Notes under the pieces: model-generated
What the model was told of the DNA's origin: nothing
The model's input: the letters and a program-made list of their open reading frames with translations, nothing else
The model's database searches: none
Translations under genes and position numbers: made by a program
In this document: positions 1 through 10,579 of the stretch, piece by piece
Layout: each line of letters starts with the position of its first letter
Numbering within the stretch: position 1 is the stretch's first letter
From: Rhodoblastus sp963828185
Lineage (GTDB): Bacteria > Pseudomonadota > Alphaproteobacteria > Rhizobiales > Beijerinckiaceae
Direction: 5' to 3'
DNA length: 64,000 bases
Assembly (NCBI GenBank): GCA_963828185.1
Contig: CAWHDV010000001.1
Location: 248,001-312,000 of the forward strand

Positions 1-1338
1 GCGGTCGGCCGCCATCGCCTTCCGTTTCGCCTCGCGAGCCCAGCCTGCGGCGACGGCGCCGGTGGCGCCCGGCGCGAGCCGGGTCACCGCCGTCAGGTCG
101 ACGCCGGGAAGGGATGTTCCCAGATGCTGTCGGAGGATGCCTGCGAGATCGTCTGGCGACGGGGTATCGATCAGAATCGTGCGATCGAACCTTCCCGGAC
201 GAATCAACGCAGAATCGAGATTTCGCAGGTGGTTCGTGGCGCCGAGGATGATCGTGCCCTCGCGCGAGGACGCTCCATCGAGTAGAACCAAAGCATGGGC
301 CACCACGGGCGTCCACCAGTCTCTGCCGTTTCTTGACATTTGCTCGCGGTCAGGAAGCGCATCTAGCTCGTCCAGAAAAAGGATGGCTCCGTTCTTGTGC
401 GAGCGCGCCTGATCAAAGGTTTGTTGGAACTTTGAGATCACGTCCCCAAGATGCCCGTCTCCCTTTGCGAAAAAATCGCTGATCGAAGCGGACACCAACG
501 GGACGCCGAGCGTCAGGGCCAGCGAACGCGCCAGCAAAGTCTTTCCTGTGCCCGGCTTTCCGTGGAAAACCGCGGACGTGGACAGGTCGGACCACGCGGC
601 GGCTTGATTCCGCCACGCCGCGAATCCCGTCGCCAGGTCGAGGCACCATTGCTTGGCGTCGCCATAGCCGCACAGGTCGTGCAGCAGCGGCGTGTCGGAT
701 CGCACCGTGGTCCGCGACTTGAAGTCGTTCGACCGCCTCAGGATGTCCACCACCGTCCTCGCCGGCGCGCCGCAGCGGAAGGCCGCGACGATGTCGTTGA
801 AGGCGAGGCCCGCGGCGAGCGCGTCGGGAATGTCCTTCGGCACTTTTCCCGTCGCGGAGATCCGCAGGAAATGCCGAAGAATTTTCGCGTCGGGATGCCC
901 GACGTGCAGATGGGCGTCGGCGGTCGTCAGCAGCGTCGCTGGAAGATATTGCTCCGGCAGTTGGGACACGCCGAAGACCGAGCGGCCGGTCTGGGTCGCG
1001 AGGGAGATGGACGGGTTGCCGAGCGTCGGCTTGTGGTCGAACTTCTTCGAGCCGTCCCGGTCGACGACCAGGCCTCCGCTGGCGAGATGTCTTGCCGCGC
1101 GGGCGATGGGGTCGACCCAGTCCGGCCCCGGCACCGTCCACACGACGCAGACCGGATCGCCCCGGTCAATTCGCCTGCGGAGCGTTTTCGGGATCGACGC
1201 CAGCAGCAGGGTCAGCGCCAGATCGTCCGCGAGGCGTGCGCCGGTGGGCCGGGCCGTCGCGGCGAGACAATCCAGCACGTCGTCCATGTCGACGTTGCCG
1301 GGAAGCGCCGGGTCGTCGGGTTTCTTTGGCGCGTTCAT
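1..1338 (-). CDS. AAA+ ATPase, C-terminus beyond window edge
   Basis: The minus-strand frame is open from an ATG at 1338 to the window edge (446 codons visible). The first ~250 residues are an unrecognised N-terminal domain. A classic AAA+ module follows: Walker A GKPGTGKTLLARS (nt ~560-525), Walker B AILFLDELDAL (~385), a sensor GATNHLRNLDSALIRPGRFDR-type block (~250-190) with the arginine-finger region. This looks like an FtsH/CDC48-type remodelling ATPase whose N-domain would pick the substrate. The start overlaps the stop of the upstream 114-residue gene by 4 bp (ATGA), so the two are translationally coupled. No transmembrane segment is visible. The partner gene and the defence operon next door suggest a mobile or defence role, but the substrate is unknown. 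Confidence 0.85.
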   Translation of the reverse strand, partial: MNAPKKPDDPALPGNVDMDDVLDCLAATARPTGARLADDLALTLLLASIPKTLRRRIDRGDPVCVVWTVPGPDWVDPIARAARHLASGGLVVDRDGSKKFDHKPTLGNPSISLATQTGRSVFGVSQLPEQYLPATLLTTADAHLHVGHPDAKILRHFLRISATGKVPKDIPDALAAGLAFNDIVAAFRCGAPARTVVDILRRSNDFKSRTTVRSDTPLLHDLCGYGDAKQWCLDLATGFAAWRNQAAAWSDLSTSAVFHGKPGTGKTLLARSLALTLGVPLVSASISDFFAKGDGHLGDVISKFQQTFDQARSHKNGAILFLDELDALPDREQMSRNGRDWWTPVVAHALVLLDGASSREGTIILGATNHLRNLDSALIRPGRFDRTILIDTPSPDDLAGILRQHLGTSLPGVDLTAVTRLAPGATGAVAAGWAREAKRKAMAADR

Positions 1339-1679
1339 TGCCGCCTCCCCGCGTCGAGGTCGAGGGGACGCCCGAGCCGGTAGAACCGGCTCCACGTCCT
1401 CGCCCAGCCGGCGTCCGCGTCGAGCGCGAAAACGTCGGTGGTCAACGCCGTGTGGTCGTCGGGGATGCGCGGGTGGCCGTTGACGATCCCGAAGATGGCG
1501 TGCCCGTCGCGCAGGGCGGGCTGCCAGAAGTCGAGGATGGGCGCCGCGGCGAGGTCGTCGGCGGAAGGACTGCCGTCGGCCGCGATGCGCGCGAGGTCGT
1601 CGGCCAGCCGTCTGGCCTTGTCGAGGGTAGAGACGGCGTTGCCGCCGATGAAAATGATGGGCATTTTTCCATACTCCAT
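1335..1679 (-). CDS. DUF6634-like small protein coupled to AAA+ ATPase
   Basis: A 114-residue soluble protein. The middle carries a helical ARRLADDLARIAADGSPSA stretch and the C-terminal half has a W-ARTWSRFYRLGRP motif, which I recall from DUF6634 proteins of rhizobial accessory DNA (from memory, not searched). No catalytic motif is seen. Its stop overlaps the ATPase start as ATGA, so the two are probably made together and may form a complex. An internal ATG at 1664, about 10 nt behind a GGAG, is an equally good start. Function unknown. Confidence 0.7.
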   Translation of the reverse strand: MEYGKMPIIFIGGNAVSTLDKARRLADDLARIAADGSPSADDLAAAPILDFWQPALRDGHAIFGIVNGHPRIPDDHTALTTDVFALDADAGWARTWSRFYRLGRPLDLDAGRRQ

Positions 1680-2325
1680 GTGTTGCGCGAGGCGGGATCG
1701 CGGACGCGCGGGATCGTTCGAAGGCGAGGCCCTCGTCGGTGTTCGATGATGGTGTTGGGATTGGTCTCGAAGCTCGGCGCCGGCCGCCTATGGCGGTCCC
1801 GTCAGGCGACGTCGCGCGCGGACGGGGCTTCCGGTCCGAGCATGCGTTCTCGCGCTATGTATATAAGGAGTGGGGCGCCGGGGGCCGCGTCGCCCGCAGC
1901 GGGCGCGCCGCGCATGGCGGGGATGGGCGCCGGATGCGCGCGGGCCATCGATGCCGCAATCGCGGCGTCGTGGCGCGGGAAATCGGGGGAAGTCGGGATA
2001 CGCATCGGAGGAACTCAACGCAATTACGCGGATGTCCCCCAGGGCGTCGGTCAGGCTCCGTCGAGGACGAACGGATGCCGCCGGGCGTCGCGCGCCCGTT
2101 CGTGCTGTTCCCGTATGCGGGATATGGTCCGGTTCGAGGTCATAGGCGTATAAAGAACGAAAGATGAACGAGAGTCAAGCGTAAAAAGTAGAATTTTTTC
2201 GAACTTTTTCGCCTTGCCGATCGCGGTTTCCTAGGGATTTTTTGATACTGGCCCTTGTGCAGTCTCCGCTTGCGTGCGACCATGGCTCTGAGATTATACT
2301 ATTTTGATAGTATATTGGAGGGTAC
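1680..2325. other. Divergent intergenic region without a convincing gene
   Basis: About 645 bp separate the minus-strand ATPase pair from the plus-strand defence operon. Open frames here have no recognisable protein features. The last ~180 bp are markedly AT-richer and hold the operator palindrome described separately. A TATATAAGGAG stretch near 1858-1868 could belong to a promoter on either strand but cannot be assigned. Confidence 0.5.
2295..2314. promoter_or_regulatory. Perfect 8-bp palindrome, probable RHH operator
   Basis: TATACTAT and ATAGTATA flank a 4-nt spacer (TTTG), 12 bp before the GTG start of the ribbon-helix-helix gene. Its left arm, TATACT, resembles a sigma70 -10 box, so a bound repressor would occlude the promoter. 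This is the usual arrangement for autoregulating CopG/Arc-type proteins. Binding by the adjacent protein is inferred. Confidence 0.65.
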
Positions 2326-2529
2326 GTGATCGAGGCTGGAACAAAGAAGGGGCGTGAAAAATCCGCTTCAGACAAGAAGCCGAGCTTGCTTTACCTTGAT
2401 CCGGGTGTCGCCAAGGTCTTGAAGCTCGCGGCCGTCGAGCGGGAGACGTCGGCGTCCGCCATCGCCAACGAGGCCATCACGACTTGGTTGACGCAGCGCG
2501 GATTTTTGAACCCGCGCGACGAAAAGTGA
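2326..2529 (+). CDS. Ribbon-helix-helix (CopG/Arc-like) regulator
   Basis: 67 residues, GTG start preceded by GGAGGG (2317-2322). A basic N-terminus is followed by a short beta strand (PSLLYLDPGV) and two helices (KVLKLAAVERETSASAIANE), the layout of a ribbon-helix-helix DNA-binding protein. Seventeen base pairs separate it from the helicase start and no terminator is visible, so it is the first gene of the defence operon. With the palindrome just upstream it is best read as an autorepressor controlling operon expression. No toxin gene is seen beside it, so it is unlikely to be a free-standing antitoxin. Confidence 0.65.
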   Translation: MIEAGTKKGREKSASDKKPSLLYLDPGVAKVLKLAAVERETSASAIANEAITTWLTQRGFLNPRDEK

Positions 2530-2546
2530 TTTCAGGGAGGCATTTG

Positions 2547-5500
2547 ATGAACGTCTTTGATCTCGACCGTTCCATGATCGCGGAATACGCGAGCTTCTCG
2601 CGGTCATTCACCAAAATCCGTGCCGACGATATCCGCGACCAGATCGACGCGGAATACGAATCCGGGCGCTTTTGGCCAGAGCCGATCGTCCAGATCAATC
2701 CGCAATACAAGTCGGACTGTCAGGTCGCCGATCTGGTGTCATCGGGCGTTTTGCATCCCAGCTGCGGCGTCGTGTTCAAGGATTGGCGGCTCCGTACTCA
2801 TCAGGCGCAGGCCGTCCATATCGCTCGTCAGCGCAAGAGCTTCGTCGTCACGACCGGCACAGGATCCGGCAAATCGGTCTGCTTCTTCATCCCGATCATC
2901 GACGCCGTGTTCCGCGCCAGGGCGAACGACCCGCGCAAGCGCACGCGGGCCATCATCATTTACCCGATGAACGCCCTCGCCAACAGCCAGCTCGGCGAGC
3001 TGGACCGCTATTTCAAGGATGTCGCCGACCCGCATCAGGTGACCTACAAGCGCTACACCGGGCAGGAAAGCCAGGAGGAGCGCCAGCGCATTGCGGCGAA
3101 CCCGCCGGACATCCTGCTGACCAACTTCATGATGCTTGAACTCCTGATGACTCGTCAGGACGAGATCGACCAGAAGGTCATCAGTAACTGCGAGAACCTT
3201 GAATTCCTAGTGCTTGACGAACTGCACACCTATCGCGGTCGTCAGGGCGCCGACGTGGCAATGCTCGTTCGGCGTCTCCGCAATAGGCTGGCGAAGGGCG
3301 ACGACCTCACCTGCATCGGCACGTCCGCGACCATGACGAGCGAAGGCGGACAGGAAGGGCGCAAGGTCGTCGCTGACGTGGCCTCCAAGCTTTTCTCGAC
3401 CCGAATCTACCGCGACGACGTCGTGATCGAAACCCTTGAACGCCAGACCAACCCCGCCGAGTTGGCGGAAACGGTCAGGCTTCGTCTTGCCGGCGCAATT
3501 TCCGCCGGGGTCAAGGAGGACGCCACCGACGCGGAAATGTGGTCCGATCCGCTGGCGATATGGGCCGAAACGACCCTCGGTATCGTTCCTGAAATCACGA
3601 ACGGCGCGTGGATTCGGGCCACGCCGCGCAGGCTGTCGGACGCCGCGGAGATGCTGGCTGCGGTTTCCGGCGCGGACAGGGAGAAGTGCCAGGAGGCTTT
3701 GGAGCGCCTGTTCCTTGTCGCCAGCCGCACGGAACAGCAGCGCACCGGACGCGGGTCCACGGATCCTTTTTTCGGCGTCCGGCTGCACCAGTTCATCTCT
3801 GGCGCTGGCCGCGCCCACATGACCATCGAGCCTGCGCACCAGCGCAAGGTCGTCCTCGACGCGCAGAAATTTCTGCCCGATGGGGAAAACGACAAGCGCC
3901 TTTACGCCGTCCACTTCTGCCACAACTGCGGGCAGGAACATCTTCCGGTCTGGCACTGCGAGGATCTTGACGGCAAGCGCCTTGAGGCGCGCGCCATCGA
4001 CGACCTGCCCCTCAAGGACGCCGAACAGACGACGCGCCGCTTCGGCTTCTTCATGCCGGTGCCTTTCGGAGGCATCGACTTCACCGGCGCCGACGAGGAC
4101 TACCCGGAGACCTGGACCGAGCGCAAAAAGAACGGCGACATTCGCGTCAAGTCGAGCCATCGCCTGCTCAAGCATGAGCGCATTTTCGTTCGCCCGACGG
4201 GCGAAATCGACGTCGCCAACGGCGTCGAAGGCTGGTTCCAGCCGAGCAACTTCCGGTTCTGCGCGACGTGCGGTGAGCTGACGAACTCCAAGGGTTCCGA
4301 CCTCTACCGGCTAGCCGGACTGTCGGCCGAGGGCCGCAGCAGCGCCACGACGGTCCTGGTCGCTTCGATCCTGAAGTGGATGAACTCCGACCAGTCCGGC
4401 ATATCGGAACCCCTCAAGCGAAAGGTGCTGGGCTTCACCGACAACCGCCAGGACGCCGCGCTCCAGTCCGGACACTTCAACGACTTCGTATTTGTCTCGC
4501 TGCTTCGCGCCGCGATATATGCTGCGCTGTGCAAGGCCGGTCCCGCCGGCCTCGACGACGCGACCATCGGCCAGGCGATCCAGAACGCCCTTGGCTTCCT
4601 GAAGGACGATCCCAGCTCGCATTCCGAGTGGATGAACGACCGCCTGGAAGGCCCGACCCTGAACGACGCCGACCGCGTGCTGCGCGAGGTGCTGGCCCAC
4701 CGGTTCTGGGTGGATCAGCAGCGCGGCTGGCGCGTGACCAACCCAAACCTTGAACGGCTGAAACTGCTCAAGGTCGAGTACAAGGGATTGCCGGACCTCG
4801 TCGCGAACAAGGCCAAGTTCGCCAAGGCGCATCCCGTCCTCAGGGACGCCACCCCTGAAAAACGCTTCGAGGCGTACAAGATTCTGCTCGACCACATGCG
4901 CAAGGGCCTTGCCGTCGACACGGTGAGCCTCGACCAAGCGTCGCTTGAAGAGGCCCAGCGCCTTTCCGGCAACCTGCTGCGCGCGCCCTGGGTCCTGGCC
5001 GACGAGAAGCCGCGCCTCGGCGCCTTCCTGATGCTCGCCCCGACGCGGCGCGAGGCACGGGCCGAAGAGGAAGTCTTCCGCATCCGCGGCGGCGCGACCA
5101 GCGCGCTCGGCCGCTCCCTGCGCGCGCAACGCATCTGGGGCCAGCGGCTCACTCCAGACGAATACGGCGAAATTATCCAGGGCCTGCTCGGCGCCGCCGA
5201 GGGCAGCATCGTGCGCCGGCGGACGCAGTTCTTCAAGGAGACGATCGACAACTGGACCCTCTACGCCAATTCCATCGTGTTCAAGGTTGACGACGGAATT
5301 TCCGCGGAGGGAGAGAGAGAGCCGAACGCCTTCTTCATCGACCTCTACCGCTCCCTCTCGCTGGCGATCGACGCCAACGAGAGGGCGATCATCGGCTTCG
5401 AGGCGCGGGAACATACGGCGCAGGTGGACTCGAAGGTCCGGCAGATCCGCGAGGCGCGCTTCCGGTCCCGCAAGGATGACAGGGAGTTCCTAGCAAAGGA

Positions 5501-5945
5501 CGAGACGCAGAAAAAGCTCGGCGAAATCGTCGATACGGACCGCTTCCTTCCCGTGATGTTCTGCTCCCCCACCATGGAGCTTGGCGTTGACATCGCCGAG
5601 CTGGACTTGGTCTACCTCCGCAACGTGCCGCCGACCGCCGCCAACTATGCCCAGCGCAGCGGCCGCGCCGGCCGCGGGGGACAACCCGCCCTCATCGTGA
5701 CTTATTGCGCGGCTCAGAGTCCGCACGACCAGTGGTTCTTCAGGAAACCAGGCGACGCCGTGAAGGGCGTGGTCCGGGCGCCGACGATCGACCTGACCAA
5801 TCAGGACATGATCGAAAGCCACCTCCAGGCCATCTGGCTTGCCGAAACCCGTACGGCGCTGAGTCCGAAGATCGCCGTGGTCCTCGATCTCGACGTCAAG
5901 GGAAGGCCGATATCGGCGGCCCTGAAGGAAGTCGCTCCTCGATGA
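2547..5945 (+). CDS. DEAD/DEAH-box helicase, DISARM DrmA-like (helicase core)
   Basis: 1132 residues from ATG 2547 (AGGGAGG at 2534-2540); the frame opens upstream, but this start has the ribosome site. Superfamily 2 motifs: I TTGTGSGKS (~residue 100), II LDELHTY (~222), III TSATM, and VI QRSGRAGRGG (~1035). Two CxxC pairs (FCHNCG, FCATCG) suggest zinc or Fe-S binding. The fold matches the DUF1998/MrfA-like helicases of defence islands. The frame ends at 5945, but shifting by one base near 5931 joins it smoothly (ALKE-SLLDEGVAERA) to the DUF1998 domain that starts at 5950. It is therefore either one ~1740-residue helicase broken by a +1 insertion, or a DrmA/DrmB-like pair. Expected role: ATP-driven DNA loading or translocation on phage DNA. 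Confidence 0.8.
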   Translation: MNVFDLDRSMIAEYASFSRSFTKIRADDIRDQIDAEYESGRFWPEPIVQINPQYKSDCQVADLVSSGVLHPSCGVVFKDWRLRTHQAQAVHIARQRKSFVVTTGTGSGKSVCFFIPIIDAVFRARANDPRKRTRAIIIYPMNALANSQLGELDRYFKDVADPHQVTYKRYTGQESQEERQRIAANPPDILLTNFMMLELLMTRQDEIDQKVISNCENLEFLVLDELHTYRGRQGADVAMLVRRLRNRLAKGDDLTCIGTSATMTSEGGQEGRKVVADVASKLFSTRIYRDDVVIETLERQTNPAELAETVRLRLAGAISAGVKEDATDAEMWSDPLAIWAETTLGIVPEITNGAWIRATPRRLSDAAEMLAAVSGADREKCQEALERLFLVASRTEQQRTGRGSTDPFFGVRLHQFISGAGRAHMTIEPAHQRKVVLDAQKFLPDGENDKRLYAVHFCHNCGQEHLPVWHCEDLDGKRLEARAIDDLPLKDAEQTTRRFGFFMPVPFGGIDFTGADEDYPETWTERKKNGDIRVKSSHRLLKHERIFVRPTGEIDVANGVEGWFQPSNFRFCATCGELTNSKGSDLYRLAGLSAEGRSSATTVLVASILKWMNSDQSGISEPLKRKVLGFTDNRQDAALQSGHFNDFVFVSLLRAAIYAALCKAGPAGLDDATIGQAIQNALGFLKDDPSSHSEWMNDRLEGPTLNDADRVLREVLAHRFWVDQQRGWRVTNPNLERLKLLKVEYKGLPDLVANKAKFAKAHPVLRDATPEKRFEAYKILLDHMRKGLAVDTVSLDQASLEEAQRLSGNLLRAPWVLADEKPRLGAFLMLAPTRREARAEEEVFRIRGGATSALGRSLRAQRIWGQRLTPDEYGEIIQGLLGAAEGSIVRRRTQFFKETIDNWTLYANSIVFKVDDGISAEGEREPNAFFIDLYRSLSLAIDANERAIIGFEAREHTAQVDSKVRQIREARFRSRKDDREFLAKDETQKKLGEIVDTDRFLPVMFCSPTMELGVDIAELDLVYLRNVPPTAANYAQRSGRAGRGGQPALIVTYCAAQSPHDQWFFRKPGDAVKGVVRAPTIDLTNQDMIESHLQAIWLAETRTALSPKIAVVLDLDVKGRPISAALKEVAPR

Positions 5946-5949
5946 AGGC

Positions 5950-7777
5950 GTGGCGGAAAGAGCTTTGCCGCGCGTGAAATCAGTCCTCGGGGGCGTCTAT
6001 GACGCCGCCAATCCCGACATGGGATGGGTCGGCGAACTCGACGCCTACTCGACGCGGATCGTCACCAGCGCCGCCGCCCGTTTTGACGGCACCTTCGGGC
6101 GCTGGAGAAGCCTGTTCGATTCGGCGGAAAGGCAGGCGGACGAGGCTAGCGCCCAGCTGCGTCGCCACTCGCTGGAAAGGCACGAACGGAGGGTTCTGGA
6201 AGGCATTCGCATGAACGCCGAAAAACAGATGGAGCTGCTTCGCGGCGGGAGCGACGACCAGCATTCCGACTTCTACACCTACCGCTACCTCGCGACGGAA
6301 GGCTTCCTTCCTGGCTACAACTTCCCCCGCCTGCCGCTCGTCGCCTTCGTCTCGACCGGCCGGGGGCGGACTCAGGGCAGGACGCTGATCCAGCGCCCCC
6401 GCTTCGTCGGCATCAGCGAATTCGGCCCCAACAGCCTCGTCTACCATGAGGGACGCGCCCACCGAGTGCGCCGAGTCATACTGAAGGGCGGTGACCAGAA
6501 CGATGCCGGAAGGCTCGTGACGGCGACCTTCAATGTCTGCACGGCCTGCGGCGGCGCCCATTCTGGCGAAAAGCCAGACCTGTGCCATTCCTGCGGGATG
6601 TCGCTCGCTGACGCGGACCTCATCAGCGACGCCTACAGGATCGAACAGGTCGAGACCGTTCCCGCAGACCGGATCACCGCAAACGACGAGGAGCGCAGGC
6701 GCCAGGGTTTCGAGATCAGGACGGTCTATGAATGGCCTGTGCGCGACCACGGCCGCAAGGACACACGCGCTGCTGAGGTCCGTGACGACGATGGCCTCGT
6801 CGCAAAGCTGACCTTCGGCCCCGCCACCACCATCCGCCGCTTCAACCTAGGCCTCCGCCGACGTGACCCGAACGGCCCCGATGGCTTCAACATCAACCCG
6901 CGCAACGGCTACTGGGCGCGGTCCGCCGAAGAGGGTGAAAACGAGGCGCCGGATCCCGACAAGGTCACGCCACAGCCGATCATCCCCTATGTAGAAGACC
7001 GGAAGAACGCCCTCCTGTTCACGCCGGCCATTCCGCTGGAGGACACGGTCATGGCAGACCTCCAGTATGCTTTCATCCGCGGGCTGGAGTTCATCTACCA
7101 GCTGGAGGAGGGCGAAGTGCTTGGGGAGGCTCTGCCCGAGCGCGCCGACCGCCGTTCAATCCTGATCTACGAGGCCGCCGAAGGCGGCGCCGGCGTTCTC
7201 TCGCAGCTCATTTCCGACCATGGCGCACTTTCTCGCGTCATGGAGAAAGCCATTGAGATCTGCCACTTCGACCTGCCGCGCTTCAAGGCCGAAGGCGTCG
7301 CCGCCACGACGCTGCATGACGTCGACGACCCCAAATGCGTCGCCGGCTGCTACCGCTGCCTGCTGTCCTATTTCAACCAGCCGGACCACGCACTCGTCGA
7401 CCGGCGGAAGGAAGAGTTCAAGGCGACCCTGATCCGCATAGCCAGGGCGCAGGTCGTCCGGGTCGGCCAGATCGATGCGCCGTCAGTCCCCCAAGATCAG
7501 AATGCGCCGGCCGAATTCGGTCAACCCCATGCTGGCCGCGATCCTTGCCCACGGACTCCAGCCCTACGATGCCAAGCCTTACGAGTTCGATGGCGAGCAG
7601 TTTCCGTATATCTGGCGCTCCGCTCGTGTGATCGTCGTGCCGCAAAAAACCCCGATCCGCATCAGGCGGTCGATTTCAGACCTCGGACTTCTGGTCGTTC
7701 CCTTCGACCCGAGCGACCCAGCCTCGCCCGACCTGATGGAATCGCTGAAAGAAGCCCTCAACGGAGACGCGGCATGA
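5950..7777 (+). CDS. DUF1998 (MZB) domain protein, DrmB-like or helicase C-terminal half
   Basis: About 608 residues from a GTG at 5950. Near the end lies the DUF1998/MZB cysteine signature (DPKCVAGCYRCLLSYFNQ), preceded by an EGGAGVLSQL motif; a CTACG...CHSCG pair sits in the middle. The reading frame shifts in the CCCC run at 7525-7528, where one extra C moves it from frame 1 to frame 2; the repaired protein continues GQPMLAAILAHGLQPYD and stops at 7775-7777. That stop overlaps the SNF2 start as ATGA. The missing natural start and the clean join upstream make a split of a single helicase gene likely. In DISARM the DUF1998 protein pairs with the helicase to bind DNA ends; here that role is inferred. 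Confidence 0.75.
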
Positions 7778-10576
7778 ACGCCCCCGCCAGCTTTTCACCA
7801 GGCAACCTCGTCAAGGCCCGCGGCCGCGAATGGGTGGTGCTGCCCGGCGTCGACCCGGCCCGGCTCAATCTCCGCCCCCTGTCCGGATCGGAAACCGACG
7901 TGCAGGCCCTGCTCCCGGACGTGGAGCTTGAGCCGGTGGTTTCGGCCGTTTTCCCGCCGCCCTCCGCCTCGCGCATCGGCCCGCAAGACGAGGCGATGCT
8001 CATGCGCGACGCCTTCCGGCTCGCGTTGCGGCGCGGAGCCGGCCCTTTTCGTGGCGCCGGCCGCGTCGTGTTCGAACCCAAGGCGTACCAGCTCGTTCCG
8101 CTGATGATGGCGATGAAGCTCGATACCGTCCGACTTCTGATCGCCGACGACGTCGGCATCGGCAAGACGATCGAGGCTGGGCTGATCGCCCGCGAGCTTT
8201 ACGACCGCGGAGAGATCGAGCGCCTGACCGTCTTGTGCCCTCCCCATCTGGTAGACCAGTGGGTCAAGCAGCTCGCGACCAAGTTCCACATCCCCGCCGT
8301 GGCCGTGACTGCGTCCTCGGCCGCGCGTCTCGAACGAAACATTCCGCAATCGGACAGCATCTTCCGGGTCTATCCATTCACCGTCGTCAGCCTGGACTAC
8401 ATCAAGTCGGACACCAGACGGCATGAGTTCGCCCGTGCCTGCCCCGAGTTCGTCATCGTCGACGAGGCTCATACCTGCGTCTCCGCTGACGAAAAGACCC
8501 ATCAGCGCTACCAAGTCCTCAACGAGATCGCCCGCGACCCGAATCGGCATCTGGTACTTCTGACGGCGACACCGCATAGCGGCATAGCCGATGCCTTCCA
8601 TAAACTGCTGGGTCTTCTCAATCCTGATTTTCGTCGAACTCGGGGAAACGACGGGCGCGAGCCACGACGATCTGAGAAAACGTCTGGCTGCACATTACAT
8701 CCAGCGCCGGCGCATCGACATCGAAGCATGGAAAGAAAAAGGCGTATTTCCCAAACGCGAAGAGGACGAGCAAACCTATCTGCTGGCCGGGGACCATCAG
8801 GCATTCCTTGAACTGGTCCTCGACTATTGCACGTCCGTTGTCGAGAGGGTCGGCGACGACGAGCGCCGGCAGAGACTAGCCTTTTGGGGGACGTTGGCCC
8901 TGATGCGCTGCGTGGGATCGAGTCCCGCTGCGGCTCTGCGCGCCCTCAATTCCCGCGCCAAGGGAGCCGAGATCGATTTTGAAGCCCTGTTCGACGGTCG
9001 GGATGACGCCTTCGGATCCGACGATTCGGAACCCGGCGTCGACGTCGATGAAGACCTGTCGGCGCTGATCGAACTCGCCAAGAACCTGGTCGTGAAGCCA
9101 GAGGTCGATCCCAAGCTCAACGCCCTGCTCGGCCGGCTGAAGCCCATGATCAAGGAAGGCTATTCGCCGGTCGTCTTCTGCCGCTACATCTCGACGGCCG
9201 AATGGGTTGGTCGGGCGCTTGGCAAGGTATTCGGCAAGTCGGTCCCGGTCGAGGTCATCCATGGCGAGTTGCCCGCCGACGAGCGCAGGGCGCGCATCGA
9301 GGCCATGACCAGCGGCGAGCAGAGGATCCTCGTCGCGACCGACTGCCTCTCCGAGGGCATCGACTTGCAGGAGATCTTCGACTTCGTCATCCACTATGAC
9401 CTCTGCTGGAACCCGACCCGCCACCAGCAGCGCAACGGCCGCGTCGACCGCTTCGGCCAGCTCAAGCCCGTGGTGCGTTGCCTTCTGCTTTACGGCGAGA
9501 ACAACCCTGTCGACGGCGCCGTGCTTGAGGTGATCCTCCGCAAGGCCGCTACCATCCAGAAGGATACCGGCGTGCCGGTGCCGCTGCCCGACGACGATCG
9601 CAAAATGACGGAAGCGCTGCTCAAGGCGTTGCTGCTCCGGCGCAAGGACGCCAGGTCCGGCAAGACCACCCAGATGGGTTTCGACTTCGGCGCCATGCCG
9701 GAAGCGGAAAAGATCGCGGCGTCATGGAAGGACGCCGCCGAGCGCGAAAAGGCAAACAGGACCATCTTCGCTCAGCGCACCCTGAAACCCGACGAGGTGA
9801 TGGCCGAGTGGAACAAGACGGTCGACGTCCTTGGCGGCTCCAACGACACGGAGAAATTCCTCGAACGCGCCCTCAAGCGTTTCAAAGTGCCGTTCACAAA
9901 GGACGCATCCGGCTATCGTCTGTATGCCAGTCAGCTTCCAGATGAAATTTCGACCCGCATTCAGGACGACGACCTCGGCGAAACGATCAGGCTCCGTGTC
10001 GACGGCGGCAGCCGGGACCACCTGCACCGCGCCCATCCGCTGGTCGGCGCGCTGGCAGAGGTTCTGGTCGAGAAGGCGCTCGACCCGCAGTCAAGCGATG
10101 AAGAGGCGGCCACCCGAGATCCGACCATTCTCGCGCGAGCCGGGACTTGGGCGACCAAGGCCGTCAAAAGGCCGACGCTGGTCGTCCTCACGCGCATCCG
10201 GCACTGCGTCACGACGACCACGTCCCTGAGGACCGGTCAGCGCATCCTGCTGGCAGAGGAAACAGACGCCATGGCGTTCGAGGGCGCCGACGACAAGCCG
10301 GTCCTTCTCGGGTCCGACGCTTCGCGCCTTCTTGATTCCTTGGTCGCCCACGAAACGGACAAAGCGACGAAATCCAGACAGGTCGCGGCTTCGGTCTCCC
10401 GTCTTGAAAGCCTTCGTATTTCGATTGATCGGCGGGCCGCAGAGCGCGCGAGCATTTTGAAAGACGATCACATCCGCGTCAGAGACGCGGCGAATGCGGC
10501 CGGAACGGTCCGAATTTCTCCCGTCTCGCCCGTCGACATTGTCGGCGTGTACTCCCTCATGCCTGCTCTGGACTGA
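7774..10576 (+). CDS. SNF2/HepA-family helicase, DISARM DrmD-like (frameshifted)
   Basis: About 933 residues, ATG 7774 coupled to the preceding stop. The N-terminal lobe has ADDVGIGKTIEAGLIARELY (motif I), VDEAHTC (II) and LLTATPHSG (III). The C-terminal lobe has ATDCLSEGIDLQ (V) and QQRNGRVDRFGQ (VI), typical of RapA/HepA-like Snf2 proteins. The frame breaks in the TTTT at 8628-8631: removing one T gives LLNPDFVELGETTG and joins both lobes. The break falls between the two RecA lobes, so an unrepaired protein could not hydrolyse ATP. An SNF2 helicase together with an Eco57I-type methylase is the hallmark of class 1 DISARM. Confidence 0.82.
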
Positions 10577-10579
10577 CCC

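Noticed and set aside
413..1383. Long open frames on both strands over the AAA+ ATPase region
   Set aside because: They are Arg/Pro-rich shadows; only the minus frame with Walker A and B motifs has protein character.
2326..2529. Toxin-antitoxin pair based on the RHH gene
   Set aside because: The next gene is a 1132-residue helicase, not a small toxin.
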